This document shows, piece after piece, positions 34,782 to 43,550 of a stretch of 64,000 nucleotides of DNA. A program made the translations under genes and the position numbers. The notes below the pieces were generated by a model. It was not told where the DNA came from, searched no databases, and was given only the letters and a program-made list of their open reading frames with translations. Position 1 is the stretch's first letter. Every line of letters starts with the position of its first letter. Location: assembly GCA_041392065.1 (NCBI GenBank), contig JAWKMU010000003.1, positions 496,001-560,000 on the forward strand, written 5' to 3'. The DNA comes from CAJQLB01 sp041392065. GTDB taxonomy: Bacteria > Bacteroidota > Bacteroidia > Flavobacteriales > Flavobacteriaceae.

Positions 34782-35495
34782 CTACATTTTTAAATAGAAA
34801 TCTTTAGTTAGTTTAATGTAGTCTTCTGTATACTGATGACGCTCAGTTTCAATAATTAATTCATTAGCCTCGAATTCACTTTTAGTAAAAGAAAATTCAA
34901 TTAAACTTCTTTTTATCTCTGATGTTGGATTCCCTTTTATTCTAAGAACACGATTAGGAATCAAATTATAATTAGAAGTTAAATCAATAAACTTTTCTTC
35001 TTCTTTAAAAGGAACAATCACAGAGAACACACCAGTTTCTGACAGCAATTTTGAAACACTTTCAATTAAATGATTAAAAGGCAAAGCATCTTGAAACCTT
35101 GCTATGTCGCGTTGTATATTTTCACTTTTGTACTCATCTGAATAAAAAGGAGGATTGGAAACAATTAAATCGTACTTGTCGTCAATTTCTTCAACAAATT
35201 CTTCCAATGAAGCATGATAACAAAACAATCTGTCATTCCAAGTTGAGTTTTCAAAATTCTCTGTGCACTGTTCGTAAGCATCGTCGTCAATTTCAATGGC
35301 ATCAATAAGTTCTGCTTGACAACGTTGTGCCAACATAAGAGAAATGACTCCAGTTCCAGAACCAATGTCTAAAATAGAAAAAGGATGATGTTTAATTGTA
35401 GCCCAAGCTCCAAGCAACACACCATCAGTACCAATTTTCATCGCACAACGATCTTGGTTAATTGAAAACTGTTTGAATTGAAATTGTTTGCTCAT
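34782..35495 (-). CDS. tRNA1(Val) (adenine(37)-N6)-methyltransferase (TrmN6/YfiC-like)
   Basis: A 237-residue SAM-dependent N6-adenine methyltransferase. It has an N-terminal QFSINQDRCAMKIGTDGVLLGAWA, SAM loop ILDIGSGTGVISLMLAQR near residue 40, and catalytic motif LIVSNPPFY near 112 followed by the expected hydrophobic/acid residues. This pattern is typical of TrmN6, which methylates A37 of tRNA-Val. It follows rimM on the same strand, taking the place that trmD has in the rpsP-rimM-trmD operon of other bacteria. Confidence 0.87.
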   Translation of the reverse strand: MSKQFQFKQFSINQDRCAMKIGTDGVLLGAWATIKHHPFSILDIGSGTGVISLMLAQRCQAELIDAIEIDDDAYEQCTENFENSTWNDRLFCYHASLEEFVEEIDDKYDLIVSNPPFYSDEYKSENIQRDIARFQDALPFNHLIESVSKLLSETGVFSVIVPFKEEEKFIDLTSNYNLIPNRVLRIKGNPTSEIKRSLIEFSFTKSEFEANELIIETERHQYTEDYIKLTKDFYLKM

Positions 35496-35502
35496 AATAG
35501 AA

Positions 35503-35532
35503 AGTCCTTCCTTTGAGAAAGATTTAGGATGG
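35503..35532. repeat. Repeat fragment overlapping the end of rimM
   Basis: On the minus strand the stretch reads GCCCATCCTAAATC and then a CTTTCTC-AAAGGAAGG segment, similar in style to intergenic repeats with CCTTCC/GGAAGG arms such as that at 7485. It supplies the last codons (Ser-Pro-Ser) and stop of rimM. Confidence 0.4.
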
Positions 35533-36057
35533 GCTTAAATATAAATCTATAAGTCCTGGAGGTGTTTGTACAGTAATGGTTTTGGTTTTTCTGTTTATTT
35601 CAACAATAAACTCGTCATTCATTGGAATTAAAACTTCTGTACCATTTTTATCCACTTCAAAAAGGGCTTGAGCCGTAGAGTCGTTTATGGCTTTAATTAT
35701 TCCTATATTTCCAAAAGTCGTATCAGTAATTTTAAACCCAATGACTTCATGGAAATAAAATTTGTTGCCTTCAAGTTTTGGTAAGAATTCTAAGGGTAAA
35801 TATAGTTCGCTTTTTATTAAAGCATCTGCATCAGACTCAGTATCAACATCTTCAAACTTAATTCGTAATAAATCAGATTTATGAAACTGAGAAGATTCAA
35901 TAAAAAAAGGGACTAAGTTATTTCTTATCTGTACAAATATTGCATCTAATTGCTCGTAAAGCTCAGGTTGGTCTGTATCTAATTTAGCCAAAATTTCACC
36001 TTTAAAGCTGTACTTTTTAACAATTTTTCCTAAGTAAAAGCAATCTTCTTTTTTCAT
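35524..36057 (-). CDS. rimM: Ribosome maturation factor RimM
   Basis: A 177-residue RimM, which binds ribosomal protein S19 and helps assemble the 30S head. The N-terminal RimM domain starts FYLGKIVKKYSFKGEILAKLDTD, and the PRC-barrel domain follows from about residue 95 (FYFHEVIGFKI, GTEVLIPMNDEFIVEIN). It ends TPPGLIDLYLSPS; the final SPS and stop come from a repeat-like stretch. It is 60 bp after rpsP, with a hairpin between, and 28 bp before the TrmN6 gene. Confidence 0.94.
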   Translation of the reverse strand: MKKEDCFYLGKIVKKYSFKGEILAKLDTDQPELYEQLDAIFVQIRNNLVPFFIESSQFHKSDLLRIKFEDVDTESDADALIKSELYLPLEFLPKLEGNKFYFHEVIGFKITDTTFGNIGIIKAINDSTAQALFEVDKNGTEVLIPMNDEFIVEINRKTKTITVQTPPGLIDLYLSPS

Positions 36058-36067
36058 AGATTTAAAT

Positions 36068-36099
36068 AAAAAACCCAGACAAAAAGGCCTGGGTTTAAA
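36068..36099 (-). terminator. Terminator or attenuator between rpsP and rimM
   Basis: AAACCCAG (36071-36078) pairs with CTGGGTTT (36089-36096), followed in the minus direction by an A/T-rich tail. It would reduce read-through from rpsP into rimM. Confidence 0.65.
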
Positions 36100-36117
36100 A
36101 GTATAAAAAATAAATTT

Positions 36118-36636
36118 TTATTCTTCTTCGTTTGTGGCTTGTACTTCTTCAGCTGGAGCACCTTCTTCAGTTGCTTCTTCTTCAACAACTGGAGCTACTG
36201 ATGCAATACGAGCTTCGTTAGCTGCTTTTTCTGCTTCTAAAGCTTTAGCTCTAGCATCTGCATCTGCTTTAGCTAAACCATCTTTTTTGGCATCAATCTT
36301 TGCTGCTTTTTCATCAAGCCAAGCTTGAAATTTCTTTTCAGCTTCTTCTTCTGTTAAAGCGCCTTTACGTACACCACCAGCTAAATGATTTTTTAACAAT
36401 GCACCTTTATAAGATAAAATTGCTCTTGCTGTGTCAGTAGGTTGCGCTCCATTTTGGAGCCATTTTACTGCACCATCAACATCTAAATCAATAATTGCTG
36501 GGTTTGTGTTTGGATTGTAACTTCCTATTTTTTCTAAGAATTTACCATCTCTTTTTGCTCTTGAATCTGCTGCGACTATCCAGTAAAAAGGCTTTCCTTT
36601 TTTACCGTGTCTTTGTAATCTTAATTTTACTGGCAT
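36118..36636 (-). CDS. rpsP: 30S ribosomal protein S16
   Basis: A 172-residue S16. The ribosomal core fills residues 1-80 (MPVKLRLQRHGKKGKPFYWI, DSRAKRDGKFLEKIGSYNPN, VKWLQNGAQPTDTARAILS). The rest is a long Ala/Glu/Lys-rich tail ending in acidic EEE, much longer than the roughly 80-90 residue core of most bacteria, though such tails are usual in Bacteroidetes. It leads an rpsP-rimM-TrmN6 run with its own promoter. Confidence 0.95.
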   Translation of the reverse strand: MPVKLRLQRHGKKGKPFYWIVAADSRAKRDGKFLEKIGSYNPNTNPAIIDLDVDGAVKWLQNGAQPTDTARAILSYKGALLKNHLAGGVRKGALTEEEAEKKFQAWLDEKAAKIDAKKDGLAKADADARAKALEAEKAANEARIASVAPVVEEEATEEGAPAEEVQATNEEE

Positions 36637-36685
36637 AAAAAAAATTAATTTGTGAGGTTCACGACCTCTGTTATTAATGAGAGCG

Positions 36686-36714
36686 CAAAGATACTACATT
36701 TTTCTAATTCACAA
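36686..36714 (-). promoter_or_regulatory. Promoter of rpsP (-33/-7)
   Basis: On the minus strand TATCTTTG (36686-36693) is a TAnnTTTG match and TTG (36712-36714) a partial -33 box 18 bp away. The leader holds a small GAGGT/ACCTC hairpin (36655-36669). Confidence 0.6.
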
Positions 36715-36737
36715 TTATTTAGTTTATTTTTTTATTA

Positions 36738-36745
36738 TACTTTTG
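36738..36745 (+). promoter_or_regulatory. Promoter -7 element for the DUF6252-like gene
   Basis: TACTTTTG fits TAnnTTTG, 24 bp before the ATG at 36770, divergent from the rpsP promoter. Confidence 0.5.
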
Positions 36746-36769
36746 AAACCTTAAATTCGTTATGCCTTT

Positions 36770-37264
36770 ATGAGAAATAGTTTTATAGTTTTTTTAGTTG
36801 TCTTTTTTAGCATTAGCTGTAGTGATGAAGTTAGATTTAATTCACCTGCAATGCAAGCTCATAAAAATGGAAATGAATTATGGAAGTCTAATTTCAGAGC
36901 AGCTGATATTGATAATGGTGGTTTTGTTATTGAAGGTAGAAACTCTGGAGAAATTGTTCAACTAATTACAACAAACGACACAAGAGGGACTTTTGAAATT
37001 GGTATAGATACAGGTAATATTGCTATTTTTAAAGACATAGATGGTACTGTGTATTCTACTCAAAATATGCCTGATCCAAGCGTGTCCATCTATCCTCCAA
37101 CAGGTCAAATTATAGTTGATGATATTGATAATGATGACCCAAAAAATATTTATGGAACTTTTTGGTTTTATGCCTACACTGCAGATGGACTGCAAGCCAT
37201 AAACTTTAATGAAGGTGTTTTTTATAAAGTCCCTTTAGTTGGTGGATTACTTCAAATTCAATAA
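36770..37264 (+). CDS. DUF6252-like lipoprotein
   Basis: A 164-residue protein with a lipoprotein signal ending FFSISCSDE (Cys about residue 17) and then a beta-rich domain (ELWKSNFRAADIDNGGFVIEG, GTFEIGIDT, IYGTFWFYAYTADGLQAINFNEGVFYKVPLVGG). The repeated G-T-F and final FNEGVFYKVP resemble DUF6252 proteins of flavobacteria; I am only moderately sure of the family number. Function unknown, probably at the outer-membrane periplasmic face. It precedes dnaE, with 123 bp between. Confidence 0.7.
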   Translation: MRNSFIVFLVVFFSISCSDEVRFNSPAMQAHKNGNELWKSNFRAADIDNGGFVIEGRNSGEIVQLITTNDTRGTFEIGIDTGNIAIFKDIDGTVYSTQNMPDPSVSIYPPTGQIIVDDIDNDDPKNIYGTFWFYAYTADGLQAINFNEGVFYKVPLVGGLLQIQ

Positions 37265-37387
37265 TTATTTTTTGTTTAAAACTGTTCATAACTTCCCTTT
37301 AAAAAAGCATTAATTCTACGTAATTTTATTGCCTTACTTTTTTATTAAATTTATCAATTTCCTTTTTTGAGGAAATTAAAAGGGCTT

Positions 37388-40300
37388 ATGTATTTAATTT
37401 TTGATACTGAAACAACTGGCTTACCAAAACGTTGGGATGCGCCAATTACAGATACTGATAATTGGCCAAGAGCTGTTCAAATTGCATGGCAACTTCATGA
37501 TGCCATTGGGAATTGTATTGAACATCAAGACTATTTAATACAACCCGAAGGCTTTAATATACCTTATGATGCTGAAAAAATTCATGGCATTTCTACAGAA
37601 TTAGCTCAAGAAAAAGGGTTACCTTTGCCAGAAGTTTTAGAAAAATTCAATGAAGCACTCAACAAATCAAAATTTGTTGTTGGACAAAATGTTGGGTTTG
37701 ATTTAAATATTATGGGTTGTGAGTTTTTTCGTGAAGACATTACAACCAAACTTTTGCAACTTCCAGTTTTAGATACTTGTACAGAACATACAGCAGAATT
37801 ATGTAAAATTCCTGGTGGTCGTGGTGGAAAATTCAAACTTCCAACTCTTACCGAATTACATGAGTTTTTATTTGGAGAAGCTTTTAACGAAGCACACAAT
37901 GCAACTGCAGACGTTGAGGCAACAACACGTTGCTTTTTAGAGCTGATAAGAAGAGAAGAATTTACAAAGGAAGAGCTTGATGTTCAGCCAGATTATTTTG
38001 ATAAATTCTCTAAGGTTAACCCAAATGAAATTCAACTTATTGGTTTAAAACACATTAACTTAAAAAAGGCTTCAGCTAAAATTCATGAGCAGTTACAAAA
38101 AGCTCAAGACCTTGACATAGAAGAACCTACGGTTGATGCTTCTGAATTAAACAAAGCGAATTTTGTTCATCTCCATAATCATTCACAATTTTCAGTATTA
38201 CAATCTACAATAAGCATTAGAGATTTAGTAGCTTCTACTGCTAAGCATAATATGAATGCTGTTGCATTAACAGATCATGCCAACATGATGGGAGCTTTTC
38301 ATTTTGTGAAAGAAGTGAAAAACCACAACAGAATTATTAAAGAAAAAAATGAGGCTGCTTTAGAAAAAGGCGTGCCTTTAATAGGCCAAGAAATAAAACC
38401 GATTATTGGTTGCGAATTCTTTGTATGTGAAGATCATTTAAACAAATCTCACAAAGATTATGGCTATCAAATAGTGTTGTTAGCTAAAAACAAAAATGGC
38501 TATCAGAACTTAGTAAAAATGGCATCAATTGCTTACACTGATGGGTTTTATTATGTGCCAAGAATTGATAAATCTGTTGTTGAAAAATACAAAGAAGACA
38601 TCATTGTACTTTCTGGAAACCTTTATGGTGAAGTGTCAAGTAAGATTCTAAATGTAGGCGAAAATCAAGCTGAAGAAGCACTCATTTGGTGGAAGGAACA
38701 GTTTAAAGATGATTTCTATTTAGAAATCATGCAGCATAATCAAGAAGATGAACGACGTGTAAACTTAGTGCTTAAAGACTTTGCAAACAAACACAATGTT
38801 AAGTTAGTAGCTACCAATAATAACTACTATTGTGAGAAAGAAGATGCTAATGCACATGATATTTTGTTGTGTGTAAAAGATGGCGAAAAGCAAGGCACTC
38901 CAATTGGTAGAGGTCGTGGTTATCGTTATGGCTTACCAAACCAAGAATACTATTTTAAGTCTTCTGAAGAAATGAAAGTCTTATTTCAAGATACTCCAGA
39001 GGCTATTATTAATATTCAAGAGGTTGTAGATAAAATTGAAACTTTCGAATTAGCAAGAGACGTTTTATTGCCTGAATTTAATATTCCAGATGAATTTAAA
39101 GATGAGCAAGATTTAATAGATGGAGGGAAACGAGGTGAAAACGCCTATTTAAGACACATCACTTATGAAGGTGCAAAAAAACGTTATGGTGACATCACAA
39201 GCGAAATCCAGGAACGATTGGATTTTGAACTTGCTACTATTGAAAATACAGGTTATCCTGGATATTTCTTAATTGTCGAAGATTTTATTCGCGAAGCTAG
39301 AAATATGAATGTATCTGTTGGTCCAGGACGTGGCTCTGCCGCTGGATCTGTAGTAGCTTATTGTTTGTGGATCACCAATATTGATCCTTTAAAGTATGAT
39401 TTACTTTTTGAGCGTTTCCTTAATCCAGATCGTGTGAGTATGCCAGATATTGATATCGATTTTGATGATGAAGGTCGTGGTCGTGTCATGGATTATGTAA
39501 TCAATAAATATGGTGCCAACCAAGTAGCGCAAATTATCACTTATGGAACTATGGCTGCAAAGTCTTCTATTCGAGATACAGCCAGAGTTTTAGATCTACC
39601 ATTGCATGATGCGGATCGCATTGCGAAATTAATTCCAACAATGTCTAAACTAAACAAGATTTTCGGTGTTGATGAAAAGGAATTAAGTAAGAAATTTAGA
39701 GCTGAAGATTTAGAAAAAGTTAATCAGTTACTCAATATTGCTGATGGTGACGACTTAGAGGCCGAAACGGTAAACCAAGCAAGAATTTTAGAAGGCTCTG
39801 TTAGAAATACTGGAATTCATGCTTGTGGAGTTATTATTACACCAAGCGATATTACCAATTATGTACCTGTAGCCACAGCAAAAGATTCCGATTTATATAT
39901 CACTCAGTTTGATAACTCAGTCGTTGAAGATGCAGGGTTACTTAAAATGGACTTCCTTGGATTGAAAACTTTAACCTTAATTAAGGACACAGTAAAAATC
40001 GTAAAAGCAAAACATGGTATAGAGTTAGAACCTGATAATTTCCCAATTGATGATGAAAAAACCTATGAGTTGTTCCAGCGAGGTGAAACTGTAGGAATTT
40101 TTCAATATGAATCTCCAGGAATGCAAAAGCACATGAAGGATTTAAAACCAACGGTTTTTGATGATCTTATTGCTATGAATGCTTTATATCGTCCAGGTCC
40201 TATGGAATATATTCCAAGTTTCATTGCTCGTAAACATGGTGATGAAGATATAGAATATGATCTTCCTGAAATGGAAGAATACCTTAAAGAAACCTATGGT

Positions 40301-41767
40301 ATTACGGTTTATCAGGAACAAGTAATGCTCTTGTCTCAGAAACTAGCTGATTTCACAAAAGGTGAAGCTGATGTATTACGAAAGGCTATGGGTAAAAAGC
40401 AAAAAGCTGTTCTTGATAAAATGAAACCAAAATTCATTGAACAAGCTGCTGCAAAAGGGATGGACAAGGAAAAGCTTGAAAAAATCTGGAAGGATTGGGA
40501 AGCTTTTGCGAGTTATGCGTTTAACAAATCTCACTCTACGTGTTACGCTTGGATAGCTTATCAAACAGCGTATTTAAAAGCACATTATCCAGCAGAATAT
40601 ATGGCTTCAGTGTTATCAAATAATATGAATGATATTAAACAAGTTACCTTTTTCATGGAAGAGTGTAAACGTATGAAATTGAAGGTGCTTGGTCCAGATG
40701 TAAATGAATCCTATTACAAATTCTCTGTAAACCAAGACAACGCAGTTCGCTTCGGAATGGGAGCCATAAAAGGAGTTGGTCATGGAGCTGTAAAAACGAT
40801 AGTTGAAAACCGAAAAAAAGATGGACATTACAAATCAATTTTTGATTTAGCAAAACGTATCGATTTGCGTGCTGCCAACAAAAAAGCATTTGAAAATTTA
40901 GCCAATGCTGGAGGTTTTGACTGTTTTAAAGAAACACATCGAGCACAATACTTTCATGACGAAGGCGATGGTATAAACTTTCTTGAAAAAACCATTCGTT
41001 ATGCCAATAAATATCAAGAGAATGAAAACTCAGCTCAAGTAAGTTTGTTTGGCGAATCTAGTGATGTTAAAATTCCAGAACCAGAAGTTCCACCTTGTGA
41101 AGAATGGGGAACTATGGAAAAACTCGCTCGCGAAAAAGAAGTAGTTGGTATTTATATTTCTGGTCATCCTTTGGACGATTTTAAAATTGAAATGAATACG
41201 TTTTGTAATGCAACCATATCACTGTTTAAAGATTTAGAAAATTATGTAAATAGAGAATTAACTTTTGGAGGTGTAGTTACAGATGTTCAGCACAGAATAA
41301 GTAAACAAGGTAAAGGTTGGGCTTCTTTCACCATTGAAGATTACGTAGATACTCATGAATTTAGAATCTTTGGTGAAGAATATCTCAAATACAGGCATTT
41401 TTTAATGAAGAGTAACTTTGTATATGTCAGGACTTTTGTAAAAGAAGGCTGGGTAAATAGAGACACTGGCAAAAAAGGAGAGCCACGTTTACAGTTTAAT
41501 AATTTCCAGTTATTGCATGATGTTATGGACACTTATGCTAAAAAACTGTCCATACAATTTGATATTAAAGATATAAAAGAAGAACAAATAAAGAGCATTA
41601 AAGAATTATTAAAAATGCATAAAGGAAGTCATCACTTAAGTTTTGTGATTTATGATAACAAAGAGCAAATTAAACTGAATATGCCAAGCAGAAAACAAAA
41701 GGTTAAAATTTCACAAGAGTTGCTTGAAGAATTAGAAAGTCAGCAAGTGTATTATAAGTTAAATTAG
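37388..41767 (+). CDS. dnaE: DNA polymerase III subunit alpha with fused 3'-5' exonuclease
   Basis: A 1459-residue replicative polymerase. Residues about 1-185 form a DEDDh exonuclease: FDTETTG at 4-10, VGQNVGFDLNIM near 100, HNATADVEAT near 172. A PHP domain starts FVHLHNHSQFSVL near 259, then the polymerase palm with PDIDIDFDDEGRGRVMDYV near 688 (catalytic Asp residues), GPGRGSAAGS and YQEQVMLLSQKLA. A likely clamp-binding motif QVSLFG lies near residue 1217 and an OB domain near 1290-1380. The fused proofreading domain is usual in Bacteroidetes, which then need no separate DnaQ for this role. ATG 37388 is chosen over an upstream TTG because it begins the exonuclease motif. Confidence 0.96.
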   Translation: MYLIFDTETTGLPKRWDAPITDTDNWPRAVQIAWQLHDAIGNCIEHQDYLIQPEGFNIPYDAEKIHGISTELAQEKGLPLPEVLEKFNEALNKSKFVVGQNVGFDLNIMGCEFFREDITTKLLQLPVLDTCTEHTAELCKIPGGRGGKFKLPTLTELHEFLFGEAFNEAHNATADVEATTRCFLELIRREEFTKEELDVQPDYFDKFSKVNPNEIQLIGLKHINLKKASAKIHEQLQKAQDLDIEEPTVDASELNKANFVHLHNHSQFSVLQSTISIRDLVASTAKHNMNAVALTDHANMMGAFHFVKEVKNHNRIIKEKNEAALEKGVPLIGQEIKPIIGCEFFVCEDHLNKSHKDYGYQIVLLAKNKNGYQNLVKMASIAYTDGFYYVPRIDKSVVEKYKEDIIVLSGNLYGEVSSKILNVGENQAEEALIWWKEQFKDDFYLEIMQHNQEDERRVNLVLKDFANKHNVKLVATNNNYYCEKEDANAHDILLCVKDGEKQGTPIGRGRGYRYGLPNQEYYFKSSEEMKVLFQDTPEAIINIQEVVDKIETFELARDVLLPEFNIPDEFKDEQDLIDGGKRGENAYLRHITYEGAKKRYGDITSEIQERLDFELATIENTGYPGYFLIVEDFIREARNMNVSVGPGRGSAAGSVVAYCLWITNIDPLKYDLLFERFLNPDRVSMPDIDIDFDDEGRGRVMDYVINKYGANQVAQIITYGTMAAKSSIRDTARVLDLPLHDADRIAKLIPTMSKLNKIFGVDEKELSKKFRAEDLEKVNQLLNIADGDDLEAETVNQARILEGSVRNTGIHACGVIITPSDITNYVPVATAKDSDLYITQFDNSVVEDAGLLKMDFLGLKTLTLIKDTVKIVKAKHGIELEPDNFPIDDEKTYELFQRGETVGIFQYESPGMQKHMKDLKPTVFDDLIAMNALYRPGPMEYIPSFIARKHGDEDIEYDLPEMEEYLKETYGITVYQEQVMLLSQKLADFTKGEADVLRKAMGKKQKAVLDKMKPKFIEQAAAKGMDKEKLEKIWKDWEAFASYAFNKSHSTCYAWIAYQTAYLKAHYPAEYMASVLSNNMNDIKQVTFFMEECKRMKLKVLGPDVNESYYKFSVNQDNAVRFGMGAIKGVGHGAVKTIVENRKKDGHYKSIFDLAKRIDLRAANKKAFENLANAGGFDCFKETHRAQYFHDEGDGINFLEKTIRYANKYQENENSAQVSLFGESSDVKIPEPEVPPCEEWGTMEKLAREKEVVGIYISGHPLDDFKIEMNTFCNATISLFKDLENYVNRELTFGGVVTDVQHRISKQGKGWASFTIEDYVDTHEFRIFGEEYLKYRHFLMKSNFVYVRTFVKEGWVNRDTGKKGEPRLQFNNFQLLHDVMDTYAKKLSIQFDIKDIKEEQIKSIKELLKMHKGSHHLSFVIYDNKEQIKLNMPSRKQKVKISQELLEELESQQVYYKLN

Positions 41768-41782
41768 AAGTTTTTAATGCAC

Positions 41783-41808
41783 AAAGGATTGAAGTGGCAT
41801 CCTTTTTA
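41783..41808 (+). terminator. Terminator of dnaE
   Basis: AAAGGAT/ATCCTTT stem of 7 bp with a 9-nt loop and a T-run, 15 bp after the stop. Confidence 0.75.
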
Positions 41809-41809
41809 T

Positions 41810-41845
41810 GTCAGTTCGAGTAATGTGAAACATTGTATCGAGAAC
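41810..41845 (+). repeat. GTCAGTTCGAG repeat, long form with short stem
   Basis: Left arm GTCAGTTCGAG, hairpin AATG-TGAAA-CATT, right arm TATCGAGAAC. The arms match the 8651 copy exactly while the hairpin stem differs. Beyond it lies another hairpin, CCTTTTG-TTTA-CAAAAGG at 41874-41891. Confidence 0.8.
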
Positions 41846-41976
41846 TCATAAAAAGATATAACTGAAAGCCTGACCTTTTGTTTACAAAAGGGTGTGCCCA
41901 AATAATGATAACCTCAATCAATCCATAAATAAGCAAAACAAATAGTGCAGTTGTAAGCTTTGGCAGAATTTTTGAC

Positions 41977-41984
41977 TAATTTTG
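41977..41984 (+). promoter_or_regulatory. Promoter -7 element for trxA
   Basis: TAATTTTG fits TAnnTTTG, 39 bp before the ATG at 42024; a TTG at 41951 is a possible -33 box, at loose spacing. Confidence 0.55.
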
Positions 41985-42023
41985 CATATTATTAAGTATT
42001 AAACACAATTAAATTAAAATATT

Positions 42024-42341
42024 ATGGCATTAGAAATAACAGATGCAACATTTGAAGAAACAGTTTTAAAAAGTGACAAACCAGTAATGGTCGATTTTTG
42101 GGCTGCTTGGTGTGGACCATGTAGAATGGTAGGACCAATCATTGATCAAATTAGTGAAGAATATGCTGGGAAAGCTGTTGTTGGTAAAGTAGATGTAGAT
42201 GCAAATCAAGAATTTGCTGCAAAATATGGTGTTAGAAACATACCAACTGTGTTAGTGTTTCAAAATGGAGAAGTAGTAGGAAGACAAGTTGGAGTAGCTC
42301 CAAAAAATGCCTATTCTGAAGCCCTTGATTCGCTTTTATAA
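42024..42341 (+). CDS. trxA: Thioredoxin
   Basis: A 105-residue cytoplasmic thioredoxin with the active site VDFWAAWCGPCRMVGP (Cys32 and Cys35), the buried Asp region and the cis-Pro motif RNIPTVLVFQNGE. Full length, no signal peptide. It reduces disulfides in target proteins with electrons from thioredoxin reductase. It is monocistronic, with a promoter element upstream and a strong terminator after. Confidence 0.96.
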   Translation: MALEITDATFEETVLKSDKPVMVDFWAAWCGPCRMVGPIIDQISEEYAGKAVVGKVDVDANQEFAAKYGVRNIPTVLVFQNGEVVGRQVGVAPKNAYSEALDSLL

Positions 42342-42363
42342 TAAAGTATCTAAAAGAAAACAC

Positions 42364-42394
42364 AAAAGGTTTGCCTAATAAGCAAACCTTTTTT
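42364..42394 (+). terminator. Terminator of trxA
   Basis: AAAAGGTTTGC/GCAAACCTTTT stem of 11 bp, 7-nt loop, T-run. Confidence 0.9.
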
Positions 42395-42408
42395 AGTTTA
42401 GATAACTC

Positions 42409-43338
42409 ATGAACTTACAAAACGAAGTTAATAAAACCTCAGGATTTAAAAACCTTGAACTGCTTGCCAAACAAGTTGTTGAAGGCTTTATTGCTGGTAT
42501 GCATAAAAGTCCATTTCATGGATTTTCAGCCGAATTTGCAGAACATAAAATCTACAACCAAGGAGAAAGTACACGTCATATAGATTGGAAACTGTTTGCC
42601 AAAACAGATAAATTGTTCACCAAACGTTACGACGAAGAAACCAATTTACGATGTCACTTAATAGTAGATAATAGTAGTTCCATGCATTATCCTGAAGTAA
42701 ACGAACTTTCAATAAATTCACTAAATAAAATTGGATTTTCAGCATTAGCTGCAGCATCTTTAATGCATATTTTAAAAAAGCAACGAGATGCTGTAGGTTT
42801 AAGTATTTATAGTAATGCTTACGATTATTATGCTCCAGAAAAAGGTAGCGAACGCCATCATAGAATGCTATTGGAACAGTTAAGTGAAATGGCTATATCA
42901 AAGCCAAAGCAAAAAACCACTAATACTTATGAATATTTGCATCAAATAGCTGAGAATATTCACAGACGCTCCATGATATTTTTGTTTACAGATATGTTTC
43001 AACCAGATATTAATAACGACAAGCTTTTTGATGCATTAAGGCATTTAAAGTACAATAAGCATGACGTTATTTTATTTCACGTGTTTGATAAAGAAAAAGA
43101 GTTGAACTTTGATTTTGATAATAAACCAAAGCGTTTCATTGATGTTGAAACAGGAGATTTTATTAATCTTTATGCTGAAAACATCAAAGAAAATTATGAA
43201 AAGGCAGTCAGTGAATTTTTTAATGACATTAAACTAAAGTGTGGTCAATATCAAATAAAATACGTTGAAGCCAACATTAATGAGAGTTTCAACAAAATCC
43301 TCACAACCTATATCGTAGAAAGGCAAAAATTTGTATAG
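42409..43338 (+). CDS. DUF58 domain-containing protein
   Basis: A 309-residue soluble protein with the DUF58 core: GFIAGMHKSPFHGFSAEFAEHKIYNQGESTRHIDWKLFAKTDKL near residues 28-70, followed by a vWA-like fold with a degenerate MIDAS, LIVDNSSSMHYP. DUF58 proteins normally work with MoxR AAA+ ATPases in protein maturation. No MoxR or BatA/B gene is adjacent here, so its partner lies outside the window. It begins 14 bp after the trxA terminator. Confidence 0.87.
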   Translation: MNLQNEVNKTSGFKNLELLAKQVVEGFIAGMHKSPFHGFSAEFAEHKIYNQGESTRHIDWKLFAKTDKLFTKRYDEETNLRCHLIVDNSSSMHYPEVNELSINSLNKIGFSALAAASLMHILKKQRDAVGLSIYSNAYDYYAPEKGSERHHRMLLEQLSEMAISKPKQKTTNTYEYLHQIAENIHRRSMIFLFTDMFQPDINNDKLFDALRHLKYNKHDVILFHVFDKEKELNFDFDNKPKRFIDVETGDFINLYAENIKENYEKAVSEFFNDIKLKCGQYQIKYVEANINESFNKILTTYIVERQKFV

Positions 43339-43371
43339 AATGTATTTTATGTAAAAAATTGGCTAAAAACA

Positions 43372-43402
43372 TTTGCGTTATAAAAAATGGAGTGTATATT
43401 TG
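43372..43402 (+). promoter_or_regulatory. Promoter of tRNA-Asp (-33 and -7)
   Basis: TTTG (43372-43375) and TATATTTG (43395-43402) are separated by 19 bp, a full match to the Bacteroidetes TTTG / TAnnTTTG promoter. The tRNA begins 18 bp downstream. Confidence 0.75.
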
Positions 43403-43420
43403 CAACCGCAATAATGCAAC

Positions 43421-43494
43421 GGTCTGGTAGTTCAGTTGGTTAGAATGTCGCCCTGTCACGGCGAAGGTCGCGGGTTCGAGTCCCGTCCAGACCG
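43421..43494 (+). tRNA. tRNA-Asp (GTC)
   Basis: A complete cloverleaf of 74 bases. The acceptor stem is GGTCTGG/CCAGACC with discriminator G, D-arm with GGTTAGA-type loop, anticodon stem TCGCC/GGCGA with loop CTGTCAC (anticodon GTC), and T-arm GCGGG-TTCGAGT-CCCGT. No encoded CCA. Own promoter and terminator. Confidence 0.97.
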
Positions 43495-43500
43495 CAAACA

Positions 43501-43529
43501 AAAGCCTCTCCAACAAGAGGCTTTTTTTT
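43501..43529 (+). terminator. Terminator of tRNA-Asp
   Basis: AAGCCTCT / AGAGGCTT stem with an 8-nt loop and a run of eight T. Confidence 0.9.
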
Positions 43530-43550
43530 GATATTAAGATGTTGTGTTGT

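Noticed and set aside
42409..43338. DUF58 gene as part of a MoxR/Bat operon
   Set aside because: Neighbours are trxA (with its own terminator) and tRNA-Asp; no MoxR or Bat genes in the window.
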